Shown here piece after piece: positions 1 to 8,439 of a stretch of DNA of 64,000 nucleotides (its first letter is position 1; every line of letters starts with the position of its first letter). The stretch covers positions 1 to 64,000 of the forward strand of contig JANYHM010000080.1 of the NCBI GenBank assembly GCA_025359065.1. Direction: 5' to 3'. The DNA is from Synechococcales cyanobacterium GL140_1_metabinner_5_sub (GTDB lineage: Bacteria > Cyanobacteriota > Cyanobacteriia > Cyanobacteriales > Chamaesiphonaceae). Position numbers and translations under genes: made by a program. The notes below the pieces were generated by a model. That model did not search any database, had not been told where the DNA came from, and saw only the letters and a program-made list of their open reading frames with translations.

Positions 1-87
1 GCTTATGAACAAATTTCTACTCAAGATATTCGCAGTTGGTTCACACATGATTGCTACGGTCATGACTCTATGGAGCTTACTGTATAA
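1..87 (+). pseudogene. IS630-like transposase, C-terminal end (cut by window edge)
   Basis: An open frame enters from the left edge and stops at TAA 85-87. Its last 28 codons read AYEQISTQDIRSWFTH followed by a Cys/Tyr-containing tail. IS630-family transposases commonly end with an Ile-Arg-x-Trp-Phe-x-His segment just before the stop, so I read this as the last residues of such a transposase. The catalytic DDE residues would lie upstream, outside the window, so I cannot say whether the element is intact. I did not find a convincing terminal inverted repeat after the stop. Confidence 0.5.
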
Positions 88-110
88 AAATTACCTGCTT
101 TATTCATTTA

Positions 111-335
111 ATGGACTTCATTCGAGCTGAAACCGCTATAGGTGCGATGTTGTTAGAGGAAATAGGCATTTATCAAAGTAAGGAAGTTGATCATTTCGGT
201 GAGAAAATCAATCCAATAGATTCAATTAATGCTGCTAAGAATGATCTTGAGGAAACAGAGAAAAAAGTTAAAAAAGAAATAGAAATGGAAGCTAATAAAA
301 TATTAGAAACTCTGCGACGGGCAATTCGGACGTAG
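111..335 (+). CDS. small hypothetical protein (74 aa)
   Basis: A 74-residue ORF beginning 23 bases after the transposase-like stop. The product is charged. Its second half (about residues 42-72) is rich in Glu and Lys with hydrophobic residues at helical spacing, so it should form an amphipathic helix or coiled coil. There is no clear Shine-Dalgarno sequence before ATG 111, and I recognise no family. Composition looks protein-like rather than random, but its position in a patch of mobile-element debris means it may be a fragment of a larger gene. Confidence 0.4.
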   Translation: MDFIRAETAIGAMLLEEIGIYQSKEVDHFGEKINPIDSINAAKNDLEETEKKVKKEIEMEANKILETLRRAIRT

Positions 336-489
336 AGTAGAATTGTTTTCCTTTGAGATAGGTTTTAAACCTGTAGCTGTCTTAGAGCATCAAGAGAGCT
401 GAAGTAAACCATTTTGGAGACTCTGGGGCTATAAACCCTTGATGGTAAATGCTAACTATGAATTGACACAAACTATTTTACAGACTCAA

Positions 490-762
490 CCAAAAACCCA
501 ATCAGCAGCTTGAAGATTTTCAGCTCGACAAGGTGTTCACCGGGCATCTGGGAAGGACACCCAGCGCCCTGAACTGAAAGCCCTGCTGGCCTATGCCCGC
601 GAGGGTGATACGGTGGTAGTTCACTCGATGGAATCTCGTCTGGCTTGAAACCTCGATGACCTCCAGCGCTTGGTCAAGGAACTGACGGACAAGGAGATTC
701 GGGTGCAGTTCTTGAAGGAAAACCTCACCTTTACGGGTGAGGAATCCCCGATGTCTACGCTG
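490..762 (+). pseudogene. serine resolvase/invertase fragment, copy 1 (decayed)
   Basis: From 544 the conceptual frame reads ASGKDTQRPEL, then AYAREGDTVVVHSM, NLDDLQRLVKELTDK and FLKENLTFTGEESPM: the N-terminal catalytic domain of a Tn3-type serine recombinase (TnpR/Hin family) from about residue 40 to 120. The frame just upstream (LDKVFT, 524-541) is joined by a frameshift. A TGA replaces the Arg of the expected RLARNL segment, and there is a three-base insertion before it. Similarity stops abruptly at 762. The active-site serine region and the DNA-binding C terminus are missing, so it cannot work. Confidence 0.75.
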
Positions 763-938
763 CACTTTCAAAAAGAAGAGCGCCAAGTGCTCAGTAGTAA
801 GCAGACTGAGGATCGCCGCTGCCTCCTATTGCGCCTAGCCTTGATGATTGGCTTAGATAGCAAGAGTCCCAAAAATTTCAATGATGTCTTCCTCCTCAGC
901 CTAAAATAGGGTTGTGTACAAAATTTTGGAGCGCCTAT

Positions 939-1748
939 ATGTTCCAGCCTCGCCACTTAAACCAACCGGCAGCCAATCTGCCCACCATGTACGACCTGCC
1001 CAGCGAAGACCCGGAGGAAATGGGTTTGCCCGATGAATTTCATGACTTTCAGCCCAGCCTATTACGTGAAACCTGCCTACTGCCAACCGTGGCTGACTAC
1101 TTTGTAGCTGCTGATCTCAATCTTTACTACGATGTGAAACATACTTTGTGGTACAAGCGACCAGATTGGTTTCTAGTACTAGATGTTCCAGCAAGCCGAT
1201 CGCAAGAAGAGTTACGTTGGAGCTATGTGCTATGGCAAGAAGGATCTGCGCCTTTTTTGATTGTAGAACTGCTTTCACCAGGTACCGAAGAGGAAGATCT
1301 CGGCAACTCTCTACAGGTTGTGGGTAAGCCGCCCACTAAATGGCAGGTCTATGAACAGATGCTGCGGGTACCTTACTACGCTGTTTATGACCGTACTACT
1401 AATCATTTTCGTCTCTTCCAACACCAAGGGCAGCGCTACCAAGAAGTAATGGTAGATGACAGTGGATTTTGGTTTGAAGAGCTGGCGCTAGGGTTGAAAG
1501 TGTGGCAAGGCACTTATAAAAGGGTAAGTGGTCAGTGGTTACGCTGGTTCGATCGGCAAGGCAACTGGATTCCAACAGAGGTTGAAAAAAATGAGCAGTC
1601 GAAGCAACAAGCTGAACGGGAAGCTCAACGAGCTGCTGAAGCTATGATGCGTTCTGAGCAGTCAGATTTGCGGGCTGAGGCTGCTCAAGAGCGGGCTGAC
1701 CGCTTAGCGGCTAAGCTGCGAGAGCTAGGCATTGATCCGGACAACTAG
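939..1748 (+). CDS. Uma2 family endonuclease-like protein (269 aa)
   Basis: Resembles the Uma2/DUF820 family, very numerous in cyanobacteria, with a PD-(D/E)XK nuclease-like fold. Visible family features are the N-terminal LPTMYDLPSEDPEE segment, a core with RPDWFLVLDVP and LIVELLSPGTEEED (acidic Asp/Glu positions of the fold), and a charged, Ala/Glu/Arg-rich coiled-coil tail ending ELGIDPDN (about residues 215-269). I chose ATG 939 because GGAG lies 7 bases upstream; an in-frame TTG at 912 has no such support. The gene sits between two resolvase fragments. The biological role of the family is not settled. Confidence 0.8.
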   Translation: MFQPRHLNQPAANLPTMYDLPSEDPEEMGLPDEFHDFQPSLLRETCLLPTVADYFVAADLNLYYDVKHTLWYKRPDWFLVLDVPASRSQEELRWSYVLWQEGSAPFLIVELLSPGTEEEDLGNSLQVVGKPPTKWQVYEQMLRVPYYAVYDRTTNHFRLFQHQGQRYQEVMVDDSGFWFEELALGLKVWQGTYKRVSGQWLRWFDRQGNWIPTEVEKNEQSKQQAEREAQRAAEAMMRSEQSDLRAEAAQERADRLAAKLRELGIDPDN

Positions 1749-1764
1749 GCTGTAGCTCTTTCGG

Positions 1765-1955
1765 GCATCTGGAAAGGACACCCAGCGCCCTGAACTGGAA
1801 GCCCTGCTGACCTATGCCCGCGAGGGTGACACGGTGGTAGTTCACTCGATCGATCGTCTGGCTCGGAACCTCGACGACCTCCAGCGCTTGGCCAAGGAAT
1901 TCACGGACAAGGGAAGGGGATTCGGGTACAGTTCTTGAAGGAAAATCCCACCTTG
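1765..1955 (+). pseudogene. serine resolvase/invertase fragment, copy 2 (decayed)
   Basis: A second copy of the same recombinase segment: ASGKDTQRPELEALLTYAR, then EGDTVVVHSIDRLARNLDDL, in frame with the intact RLAR that copy 1 has lost. It then breaks at 1908-1920, where extra bases (aagggaagggga) shift the frame before the expected IRVQFLKEN. Both copies begin at the same codon (GCATCT) and are nearly identical over about 190 bases, so they derive from one gene, by duplication or by two related insertions. Neither retains the catalytic serine region or a C-terminal domain. Confidence 0.75.
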
Positions 1956-2014
1956 TACGTGCGTGGTCGTTCATAATTGATCGAAAGGCTGAAAACCTGT
2001 GGAGACTCAGAGTT

Positions 2015-2614
2015 ATGCAATCGATCGAAAACAAACCCACGTTAATAGATATTGGCAGAATTACGCTTCGACTCACCCATGAGGACTTCGAGAAGCTGTG
2101 CCAAGATAACCCTGAGCAAAAGTTTGAGTTAACAAAAGATGGAGAATTAGAAGTTATGGCTCCAACTGGTGGAGAGAGCGGTAGAAAAGAATTGAATCTG
2201 GGCGCAGATTTGGTGATTTGGAATCGTCAGGCTGGACTAGGTGAAACCTTTAGCTCTTCCACCGGATTTATATTGCCCAACGGCGCGGAACGATCGCCCG
2301 ATGCAGCGTGGGTAGAACTCTCGCGCTGGGAAGCATTGACCCCCGAACAACGTAAAAAATTCCCAACCTTAGCGCCAGATTTTGCCCTCGAACTTCGCTC
2401 AGAAACCGATAGTCTGACAAAGTTGCAACAGAAGATGGTGGAATATCGAGACAATGGAGTGCGCTTGGGTTGGCTGATTAACCCTCAGCAGCGACAAGTA
2501 GAGATCTATCGCCAGGGGCGGGATGTTGAAGTGTTGAAAAATCCCAGTACTCTAAGCGGCGAGGACGTGCTCCCAGGATTCTTGCTAGATCTGAGACTCG
2601 TATTTGGCAGCTAG
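2015..2614 (+). CDS. Uma2 family endonuclease-like protein (199 aa)
   Basis: A compact Uma2/DUF820 protein unrelated in detail to the one at 939-1748. It has the typical N-terminal LTHEDFEKLCQDNPEQKFEL, then MAPTGGESG, the SPDAAWV segment carrying the first core acidic residue, the FALELRSETDSL strand with the second acidic position, and the common YRDNGVRLGWLINP and GFLLDL ends. Length is normal for the short subgroup without a coiled-coil tail. ATG 2015 is preceded by GGAG at 2001-2004, rather far upstream. Nuclease activity is inferred from fold only. Confidence 0.85.
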   Translation: MQSIENKPTLIDIGRITLRLTHEDFEKLCQDNPEQKFELTKDGELEVMAPTGGESGRKELNLGADLVIWNRQAGLGETFSSSTGFILPNGAERSPDAAWVELSRWEALTPEQRKKFPTLAPDFALELRSETDSLTKLQQKMVEYRDNGVRLGWLINPQQRQVEIYRQGRDVEVLKNPSTLSGEDVLPGFLLDLRLVFGS

Positions 2615-2825
2615 AGAGTGAAAAGTGCCTCTGGCTGTTTTTCTGAGCTGGTTTCATGGCTTATAAAATTCCCCCCTAATCTTTTCTTATATCGAATCTT
2701 GACCAGTTCACTGAAATAGCTGATTACCATTTTGGATTGCCCTGATTAAAATTTTGGTAGCAGCACATCGACCATTGATTGGGTACAATTAGAAACTGCG
2801 CTCAATTGATACAATCGAGGATCAC

Positions 2826-3062
2826 ATGTCAAGAGTCTGTCAACTAACCGGGAAAAAAGCCAACAATGCGATGTCGGTTTCCCACTCTCACCGTCGCACT
2901 AAAAAGCTGCAACAAGTCAACTTGCAGTGGAAGCGAATCTGGTGGGTCGAAGGCAAACGTTGGGTAAAACTGCACCTTTCTACTAAGGCACTCAAAACTT
3001 TGGAACTCAAAGGTTTGGCGGCTATGGCTAAGGAAGCAGGCTTGAACCTTAACAAGTTTTAG
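2826..3062 (+). CDS. rpmB: 50S ribosomal protein L28
   Basis: A complete 78-residue L28 of the large ribosomal subunit. It starts [20 protein letters not shown], the bacterial/plastid L28 signature, and continues with the Arg/Lys/Trp-rich body ([18 protein letters not shown]) and [12 protein letters not shown] near the end. Length agrees with the cyanobacterial family. It appears monocistronic: 211 bases of non-coding sequence lie upstream and 128 downstream before the pseudopilin cluster. Confidence 0.97.
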   Translation: MSRVCQLTGKKANNAMSVSHSHRRTKKLQQVNLQWKRIWWVEGKRWVKLHLSTKALKTLELKGLAAMAKEAGLNLNKF

Positions 3063-3190
3063 CCCCATTGTTACCCATGGGTTTCTTCCCCCGCTAGTTT
3101 TTCTAACTGGGGGCAGAAATTTTGGCCAAAATTGTAGACTTTTGAACAGGGACTTGCAGGTGCTGCTAATTAGTCACCAACTTTCCTGTC

Positions 3191-3673
3191 ATGCGAAATA
3201 TTTCCCCAAGCAATGCTGCTGGTTTTACGTTACTAGAGGTATTGGTTTCGATCGCTCTCACTGCCACCTTTGTTACTTTAGCCATGCAGGGGATGAGCGT
3301 AGCCGCCATTTTGCAATCTCGCGCCATTCAAAGCGCTGAAGCAGCCAACTGGATTCAATCTGATCTAGAAACCCTCCATTTTCAGACTTCTGCATCTCAG
3401 CTACCCTTCGATCCGCTGCGCTGTCATGCTCAGCAATCTCAGCAAGGGTTTGCCCAAGCTTTACTCGATAAATTAGCTAGTAGCGCCTTGCCATCGCTCC
3501 GCCAAAGTCGAACTGGCCAAAAATTCACGCTCGATCGACAGTTAGCAATAGAACCATCGGCTCCTTTCAACATCTTGAGCGTTCGCTATACTGTCCGACC
3601 ACAAAGCGGCTCATCATCAATCCTAAAATTTTATACTGAGGTGATCCCAGATGCGGCTTTCACCTGTGAGTAG
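3191..3673 (+). CDS. type IV pilin-like (pseudopilin) protein, 160 aa
   Basis: Starts with a short leader and the prepilin peptidase site AAG-FTLLEVLVSI: cleavage after Gly11, Phe12 as residue 1 of the mature protein and Glu16 as the conserved Glu5, followed by a hydrophobic helix. The rest is a small globular domain with three Cys. First of three genes with pilin-like N termini, overlapping the next by 23 bases, so they should be co-transcribed. Such minor pseudopilin trios occur in type IV pilus/type II secretion systems and in the hormogonium polysaccharide secretion (hps) loci of filamentous cyanobacteria; I cannot assign an exact hps name. Confidence 0.85.
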   Translation: MRNISPSNAAGFTLLEVLVSIALTATFVTLAMQGMSVAAILQSRAIQSAEAANWIQSDLETLHFQTSASQLPFDPLRCHAQQSQQGFAQALLDKLASSALPSLRQSRTGQKFTLDRQLAIEPSAPFNILSVRYTVRPQSGSSSILKFYTEVIPDAAFTCE

Positions 3674-4133
3674 TAAAGAGAATTTGGGCTTTACGCTGTT
3701 AGAAAATTTGACGATTTTGCTAATTTTAGGGATTGCTATGGCGATCGGTACTCCTAGTGTATTAGCTATGCAGCAGCGGCAGCGTCTGGTAATGGCAACT
3801 GATATGGTGTTGATTGCGATGCAAGAAGCCCAGCAAACTGCAATTGAACGGAGCATGGTGTGCAGTATCAAAATAGATGCTACTGCCATTGTGGATAGTA
3901 ATCACTGCCTGAGAGGAGGCAGTGTGACCTTGCCTAGTGGAGTCAGTATGACTTCACCTGGCTTAGATAACTCGATCGAATATGGGGTGAAGGGTAACAC
4001 GGTAGATAATCGCACAGTTCGACTCAACAGCAACAGTCCCGACGGTCGCTGTATTACGATTTCTGCGCCGCTTGGGATTACTCGCCAGGGTAATTACACC
4101 AAGCTCGATCAGTCTTGTCAAAGTAAAAAATAA
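3651..4133 (+). CDS. GspH/FimT-like pseudopilin, 160 aa
   Basis: Prepilin signal NLG-FTLLENLTIL with Gly13 before the cleavage site and Glu18 as mature Glu5, then a hydrophobic helix (LLILGIAMAIGTPSVLAM). The following QQRQRLVMATDMVLIAMQEA helix and a beta-rich C-terminal half with a Cys pair (SMVCSIKI, NHCLRGG) fit the GspH/FimT minor pseudopilin pattern. Overlaps the upstream pseudopilin gene by 23 bases and abuts the next gene directly (TAA then ATG), which indicates translational coupling. Confidence 0.85.
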   Translation: MRLSPVSSKENLGFTLLENLTILLILGIAMAIGTPSVLAMQQRQRLVMATDMVLIAMQEAQQTAIERSMVCSIKIDATAIVDSNHCLRGGSVTLPSGVSMTSPGLDNSIEYGVKGNTVDNRTVRLNSNSPDGRCITISAPLGITRQGNYTKLDQSCQSKK

Positions 4134-5402
4134 ATGAATAGCAAACGTTTTAATCAAAGATCTGGCGACCAGGGTTTTACCTTACCTACCGCTATGGGGA
4201 TGGGCTTTATTTTAATGATGATTACTGCGGCCATGCTGGAGCGGGCGCGGAATGAACAGGTTATTTCTAGTTCCCGCGCCAGAAGCGAATTATCGATGGC
4301 GGTGACGGAAGCTGGAGTTACTAGATTTCAATCTTTCCTCGATCGGCAGCGGCTACTAGTAACCCGTGACCTAGCCAATTGGCCGGTTGATTTGACTAAC
4401 TTGGTCAACAATGTGGGTAATTGTGTGGCACAGACTGAGGCGCAAGCCTACAGTCAACAAGATTGGCTGAGTTTACCGACGGGTCAATATCGGCTGCGCG
4501 ACTATAGTTATCAATCACAACCAGGCGCTAATGGCCAAATTGGTATTGGTAAATTGTTACTTGAAGGTCAAACTACCAGTAAGCCTAGTCAAGCCAGTAG
4601 TCTCTTGGCGGTGGAAATACCGGTATCTTTGACACCTACGACTTTGCCCGCACTGTGGGCGACTTCTGTAAACCTCGATCAAGATCAAAAAATTACTGGT
4701 GATGTGCGAGTACGGACTTGTCCAGATCCTGCTGGCAGGGTATCAGGTACGCGTCCAGAAAATATTGCTTTAGGAGCGAGCGGTCAACCTAATGGGTCTA
4801 TCTCAGCTACGATTTTTCCTTGGCCTCAAGCTCGCCCGGTGCCCTACCGGAATCTGGATTTGCCGATGATTGATAAGAGCAAGACTTTACCGCTGGCCGG
4901 TGATTCGCCAGATACCCATGGGGTTTATCACTATGTAGTGAAGAGCGATATTAACAACAACTCCATTAAGCTTTCGGCTAGTGAGAAATTGCAGGTAAAG
5001 TTGAAACCGGGGGAGTCGGTGAATCTTTATGTGGCTGGGAATTTGTCGATTAAGGGGCAGATTTTGGCGATCGATGAAGCAACTAAAACTTTGCAGCCTC
5101 AGAAGCTCAGGATCTATGGTGGTATTGATACCAAAGAAGTTGCACTATTTGATAGCGCAACGATTACAGCGATGATTCATGCACCATTGGCTGATGGTCG
5201 GGGGTATAAGGCCACCAAAATGGGGCAGGGGTTGAAAGGTATTTTGTGGTTAAAAAGTTGGAATAGTGATCATGACCAAGGCCGCATGTCGATCGAACAG
5301 TCGGGCAGTTGGGCAGATTTAGAAATTCCGCCAGAAGAGCGGTTAGGAGTGAGAATTCATCCCCCTAATAGCTGGCAGCGCCGGGATGTGAATAATCCTT
5401 AG
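4134..5402 (+). CDS. large pilin-like/PilX-type protein, 422 aa
   Basis: Begins DQG-FTLPTAMGMGFILMM: a prepilin-type leader with Gly14, but Thr instead of Glu at mature position 5, followed by a hydrophobic helix (to about residue 36) and a roughly 385-residue extracytoplasmic domain. PilX/PilV-like or HpsA-like minor pilus components have this layout. It starts immediately after the stop of the FimT-like gene, so it is the third gene of the cluster. The missing Glu5 suggests a special position in the pseudopilus, perhaps the tip; that is inference. The convergent ppsA follows after 57 bases. Confidence 0.75.
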   Translation: MNSKRFNQRSGDQGFTLPTAMGMGFILMMITAAMLERARNEQVISSSRARSELSMAVTEAGVTRFQSFLDRQRLLVTRDLANWPVDLTNLVNNVGNCVAQTEAQAYSQQDWLSLPTGQYRLRDYSYQSQPGANGQIGIGKLLLEGQTTSKPSQASSLLAVEIPVSLTPTTLPALWATSVNLDQDQKITGDVRVRTCPDPAGRVSGTRPENIALGASGQPNGSISATIFPWPQARPVPYRNLDLPMIDKSKTLPLAGDSPDTHGVYHYVVKSDINNNSIKLSASEKLQVKLKPGESVNLYVAGNLSIKGQILAIDEATKTLQPQKLRIYGGIDTKEVALFDSATITAMIHAPLADGRGYKATKMGQGLKGILWLKSWNSDHDQGRMSIEQSGSWADLEIPPEERLGVRIHPPNSWQRRDVNNP

Positions 5403-5459
5403 GGTTCATACAGCCTCAGATCCCCGTTTGGCGATGATTCACATCGTTACCAGTAAAGC

Positions 5460-7877
5460 CTACGACTTAGACTCAGCGGCCTCCACCTGCGCAATCTCCA
5501 GCAAAGTTTTCAACACCGAATCAGGATTTAGGCTCATCGAATCGATGCCCTGCTCTACCAAAAACCGCGCAAACTCAGGATAATCACTGGGAGCCTGCCC
5601 ACAGATCCCAATCTTACGCCCCTGCTGCTTCGCCACCCCGATCGCCATCTGAATCAGTTTGCGCACAGCCGGACTGCGTTCATCAAACAAATGCGCCACC
5701 AGCGACGAATCTCGATCGAGGCCCAAAGTTAACTGAGTCAAATCATTTGAGCCGATCGAAAACCCATCAAATACCTGAGCAAACTCCTCCGCCAAAATCA
5801 CATTGCTAGGCAGTTCACACATCACATACACCTGCAACCCATTAACCCCCTGCACCAAACCACTCTTAGCCATCTCAGAGATCGCCAACCGCCCCTCATC
5901 AGGAGTCCGACAGAACGGCACCATCAAAATCACATTAGTCAGCCCCATCTCATCTCGCACCCGCTTCATCGCCTTACATTCCAACGCAAACCCATCCTTA
6001 TAGCGATCGTCATAGTAACGAGAAGCCCCTCGCCAACCAATCATCGGGTTTTCTTCGATCGGCTCAAACTGCCGACCTCCCAGCAAATTGGCATACTCAT
6101 TACTCTTAAAATCTGACAGCCTTACAATCACCGGCTTCGGATAAAAAGCCGCCGCAATTGTCGCTATCCCATAAGCCAATCGATCAACAAAAAAGTCTGA
6201 TTTATTTTCATACTGCGCCGTCAACTTCTCGATCTTGGCCTTCGCTACCTGATCTTCTAACTTATCAAAATTCAACAGCGCCAAAGGATGCGCCTGGATA
6301 TGGTTGGCAATAATAAACTCCATCCGGGTCAGCCCCACACCATCATTCGGAATCGCCGCCAAGCTAAACGCCTCCTGCGGATTCCCCAAATTCATCATCA
6401 CTTGAGTACGTGTACGCGGCACCTGGTCAAGTTCTACTTCCTTAATCTCAAACGGCAGCATTCCCGGATACACGTGGCCTTCCTCGCCCTCCGCACAGCA
6501 AACCGTCACGGCCTGCCCCGATCGAATGGCATTAGTAGCTTCATCACAACCCACGATCGCTGGTATTCCCAACTCCCGCGCAATAATTGCCGCATGACAA
6601 GTCCGACCACCCTGATTAGTTACGATCGCACTGGCTTTCTTCATGATTGGCTCCCAGTCTGGGTCAGTGCGACTAGTTACCAACACATCACCGGCTTGGA
6701 ACAACTCAATTTGCTGCACGTCCAAAATTACTCTCGCTACTCCACTGCCGATCAGTGCCCCTACCGCTCTACCATTAGCGATCGGAGCCGGTCTTTGAAT
6801 ACCCGTTAAATAATAGCTGCGCAGTACCGTCTGAGTTTTCTGGGACTGCACAGTTTCTGGGCGAGCTTGCACAATAAATAGCTCCCCAGTGCGGCCATCC
6901 TTAGCCCACTCAATATCCATCGGCGTGGGCACACCCCGAACTTGAGAATAGTGATCTTCAATAATGCAAGCCCACTTAGCTAACTGCATAATTTCATCGT
7001 CATTCAAAGCAAACCGCTGTCGGTCAATCTCTGGTACCGGCACATTTGTAGTTAACTTCAGACCACCAGTGTCATAAACCATCTTGATCTCTTTGCTGCC
7101 CAATCGCTTGTCGATAATTGGCCGAAAGCCTTCTTGCAGCTTGGGTTTATACACCAAATATTCATCGGGATTCACCGAACCTTGCACTACCGTTTCTCCT
7201 AACCCATAAGCAGCGGTGATCAGAGCCGAATCTTTAAAGCCAGTTTCGGTATCGATCGAAAACATCACTCCTGAAGCAGCTAAATCCGATCGCACCATTT
7301 TCTGCACTCCCACAGAAAGGGCAACTTCTAAATGATCAAAGTTCTTTTGGTGACGGTAAGAAATTGCTCGATCAGTAAAGATCGAAGCAAAACATTTGCG
7401 ACAGGCTTCCAAAACTCCCGTAATACCATGCACATTTAAGTAAGTCTCTTGCTGCCCTGCAAAGCTAGCATCTGGTAGATCTTCAGCAGTAGCACTAGAA
7501 CGCACTGCCACATCGGTGTCCGCGCCATATTGCAAGCAGAGTTCGCTGTATGCAGCGGTAATCTCTGCTTCTATCTCTGGCGAGAAAGGCGTTTCGATCA
7601 TCAACAGGCGGGCTTTCTTGCCCCGTTCTTGCAGATTAGCCAAGTTATCTACATCCAAATCAGCAAAAAGAAGTTGCAGCTTGGCACTTAGCCCAGCAGA
7701 TTCGATGAAGCTACGATAGGCATGGGTAGTCGTGGCAAAGCCGAGAGGGACTTTCACCCCCTTACTAGAAAGCTGTTGAATCATTTCGCCCAAAGAGGCA
7801 TTCTTGCCGCCGACGATGCTAATATCGGCAATTCCAACGGCACTGAGAGACAAGGTGAGAGCTGTGGAGTTTGGCAT
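5460..7877 (-). CDS. ppsA: phosphoenolpyruvate synthase
   Basis: Converts pyruvate + ATP + water to PEP + AMP + phosphate (gluconeogenic direction). Full length at 805 residues. The N-terminal ATP-binding domain starts with VGGKNASLGEMI and has AVRSSATAEDLPDASFAGQQ. The swivelling phosphohistidine domain carries GGRTCHAAIIARELGIP (catalytic His at about residue 428). The C-terminal PEP/pyruvate barrel has GSNDLTQLTLGLDRDS and GICGQAPSDYP with the catalytic Cys. All motifs are intact. It is a single gene, convergent with the pseudopilin cluster; the upstream 560 bases are AT-rich. Confidence 0.97.
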   Translation of the reverse strand: MPNSTALTLSLSAVGIADISIVGGKNASLGEMIQQLSSKGVKVPLGFATTTHAYRSFIESAGLSAKLQLLFADLDVDNLANLQERGKKARLLMIETPFSPEIEAEITAAYSELCLQYGADTDVAVRSSATAEDLPDASFAGQQETYLNVHGITGVLEACRKCFASIFTDRAISYRHQKNFDHLEVALSVGVQKMVRSDLAASGVMFSIDTETGFKDSALITAAYGLGETVVQGSVNPDEYLVYKPKLQEGFRPIIDKRLGSKEIKMVYDTGGLKLTTNVPVPEIDRQRFALNDDEIMQLAKWACIIEDHYSQVRGVPTPMDIEWAKDGRTGELFIVQARPETVQSQKTQTVLRSYYLTGIQRPAPIANGRAVGALIGSGVARVILDVQQIELFQAGDVLVTSRTDPDWEPIMKKASAIVTNQGGRTCHAAIIARELGIPAIVGCDEATNAIRSGQAVTVCCAEGEEGHVYPGMLPFEIKEVELDQVPRTRTQVMMNLGNPQEAFSLAAIPNDGVGLTRMEFIIANHIQAHPLALLNFDKLEDQVAKAKIEKLTAQYENKSDFFVDRLAYGIATIAAAFYPKPVIVRLSDFKSNEYANLLGGRQFEPIEENPMIGWRGASRYYDDRYKDGFALECKAMKRVRDEMGLTNVILMVPFCRTPDEGRLAISEMAKSGLVQGVNGLQVYVMCELPSNVILAEEFAQVFDGFSIGSNDLTQLTLGLDRDSSLVAHLFDERSPAVRKLIQMAIGVAKQQGRKIGICGQAPSDYPEFARFLVEQGIDSMSLNPDSVLKTLLEIAQVEAAESKS

Positions 7878-8151
7878 GGTTCTGTTTCCTTGAATGCAGA
7901 GAAATAGCTGTCCTGTAGCTAGATCTATTTTCCCTGGAAATCAAAAATTTGTCTGGTTGATCGGGCTGACTTTACAAAAATTGACTGTTTTGGATAATTC
8001 TACTAGTCCGAATTTTTATATTTGACCTTATAATCGAAGGTAAGACAAATATGGCTTTGAATGCCTTGTATTGATAGGTTTGTCAGTTAAGGAGTTTTTG
8101 AAGTAAGTTTTTGTCTTTTGGCTAAAATTAATTCTCTCCAGAGGTGATTTT

Positions 8152-8259
8152 ATGAGATTTTTGCTACCCCTTTCGTTTGAAGAAATTGACGTATTGTCAC
8201 AGTTGGGCGGCTTGCTAGTTCTGATATTGGCGTTACATTTGACAGGAGTAAGGCTTTAG
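8152..8259 (+). CDS. putative small membrane protein, 35 aa
   Basis: An ORF of 35 codons preceded by a strong Shine-Dalgarno sequence (AGAGGTGA, 8140-8147, ending 4 bases before the ATG). The product starts MRFLLPLSFEEIDVLSQ and ends with one hydrophobic stretch, GGLLVLILALHLTGVRL, long enough for a single membrane helix. It occupies the otherwise empty 560-base gap between ppsA and the M16 protease gene. A TATAAT hexamer lies at 8029-8034 and a terminator-like hairpin at 8394-8417. It does not match any small photosystem, cytochrome b6f or NDH subunit I can recall. Function unknown. Confidence 0.5.
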   Translation: MRFLLPLSFEEIDVLSQLGGLLVLILALHLTGVRL

Positions 8260-8385
8260 ATAACCTGACCATCAACTAATAGCTGTTTACAATTAATATT
8301 ACAGCTCTAACTATTTTTAGCGTAGTGGCATCTGCCGTGGAGGTTAAATCTACTTTCTTGCATATCACATTACTTAGTAACCATA

Positions 8386-8417
8386 TAAAAAAGCAGGAAT
8401 TAATATTCCTGTTTTTT
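8386..8417. terminator. bidirectional rho-independent terminator
   Basis: A perfect 7-bp stem (CAGGAAT 8394-8400 / ATTCCTG 8405-8411, loop TAAT) is flanked by A6 on the left and T6 on the right. It can end both the plus-strand 35-aa ORF transcript and the minus-strand M16 protease transcript. Confidence 0.7.
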
Positions 8418-8439
8418 ATGCGGCATTTACTTAGAGCAC

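Noticed and set aside
763-909. Continuation of the resolvase copy 1 frame to 909 as a fused protein
   Set aside because: Recombinase similarity stops abruptly at 762; the following residues match nothing and have no start signal of their own.
3063-3130. Terminator after rpmB (CCCCC/GGGGG hairpin)
   Set aside because: The stem is interrupted by an internal loop and no T run follows; too weak to list.
7880-8150. Riboswitch or structured leader for ppsA
   Set aside because: I found no conserved riboswitch core or strong nested stems; only AT-rich sequence.
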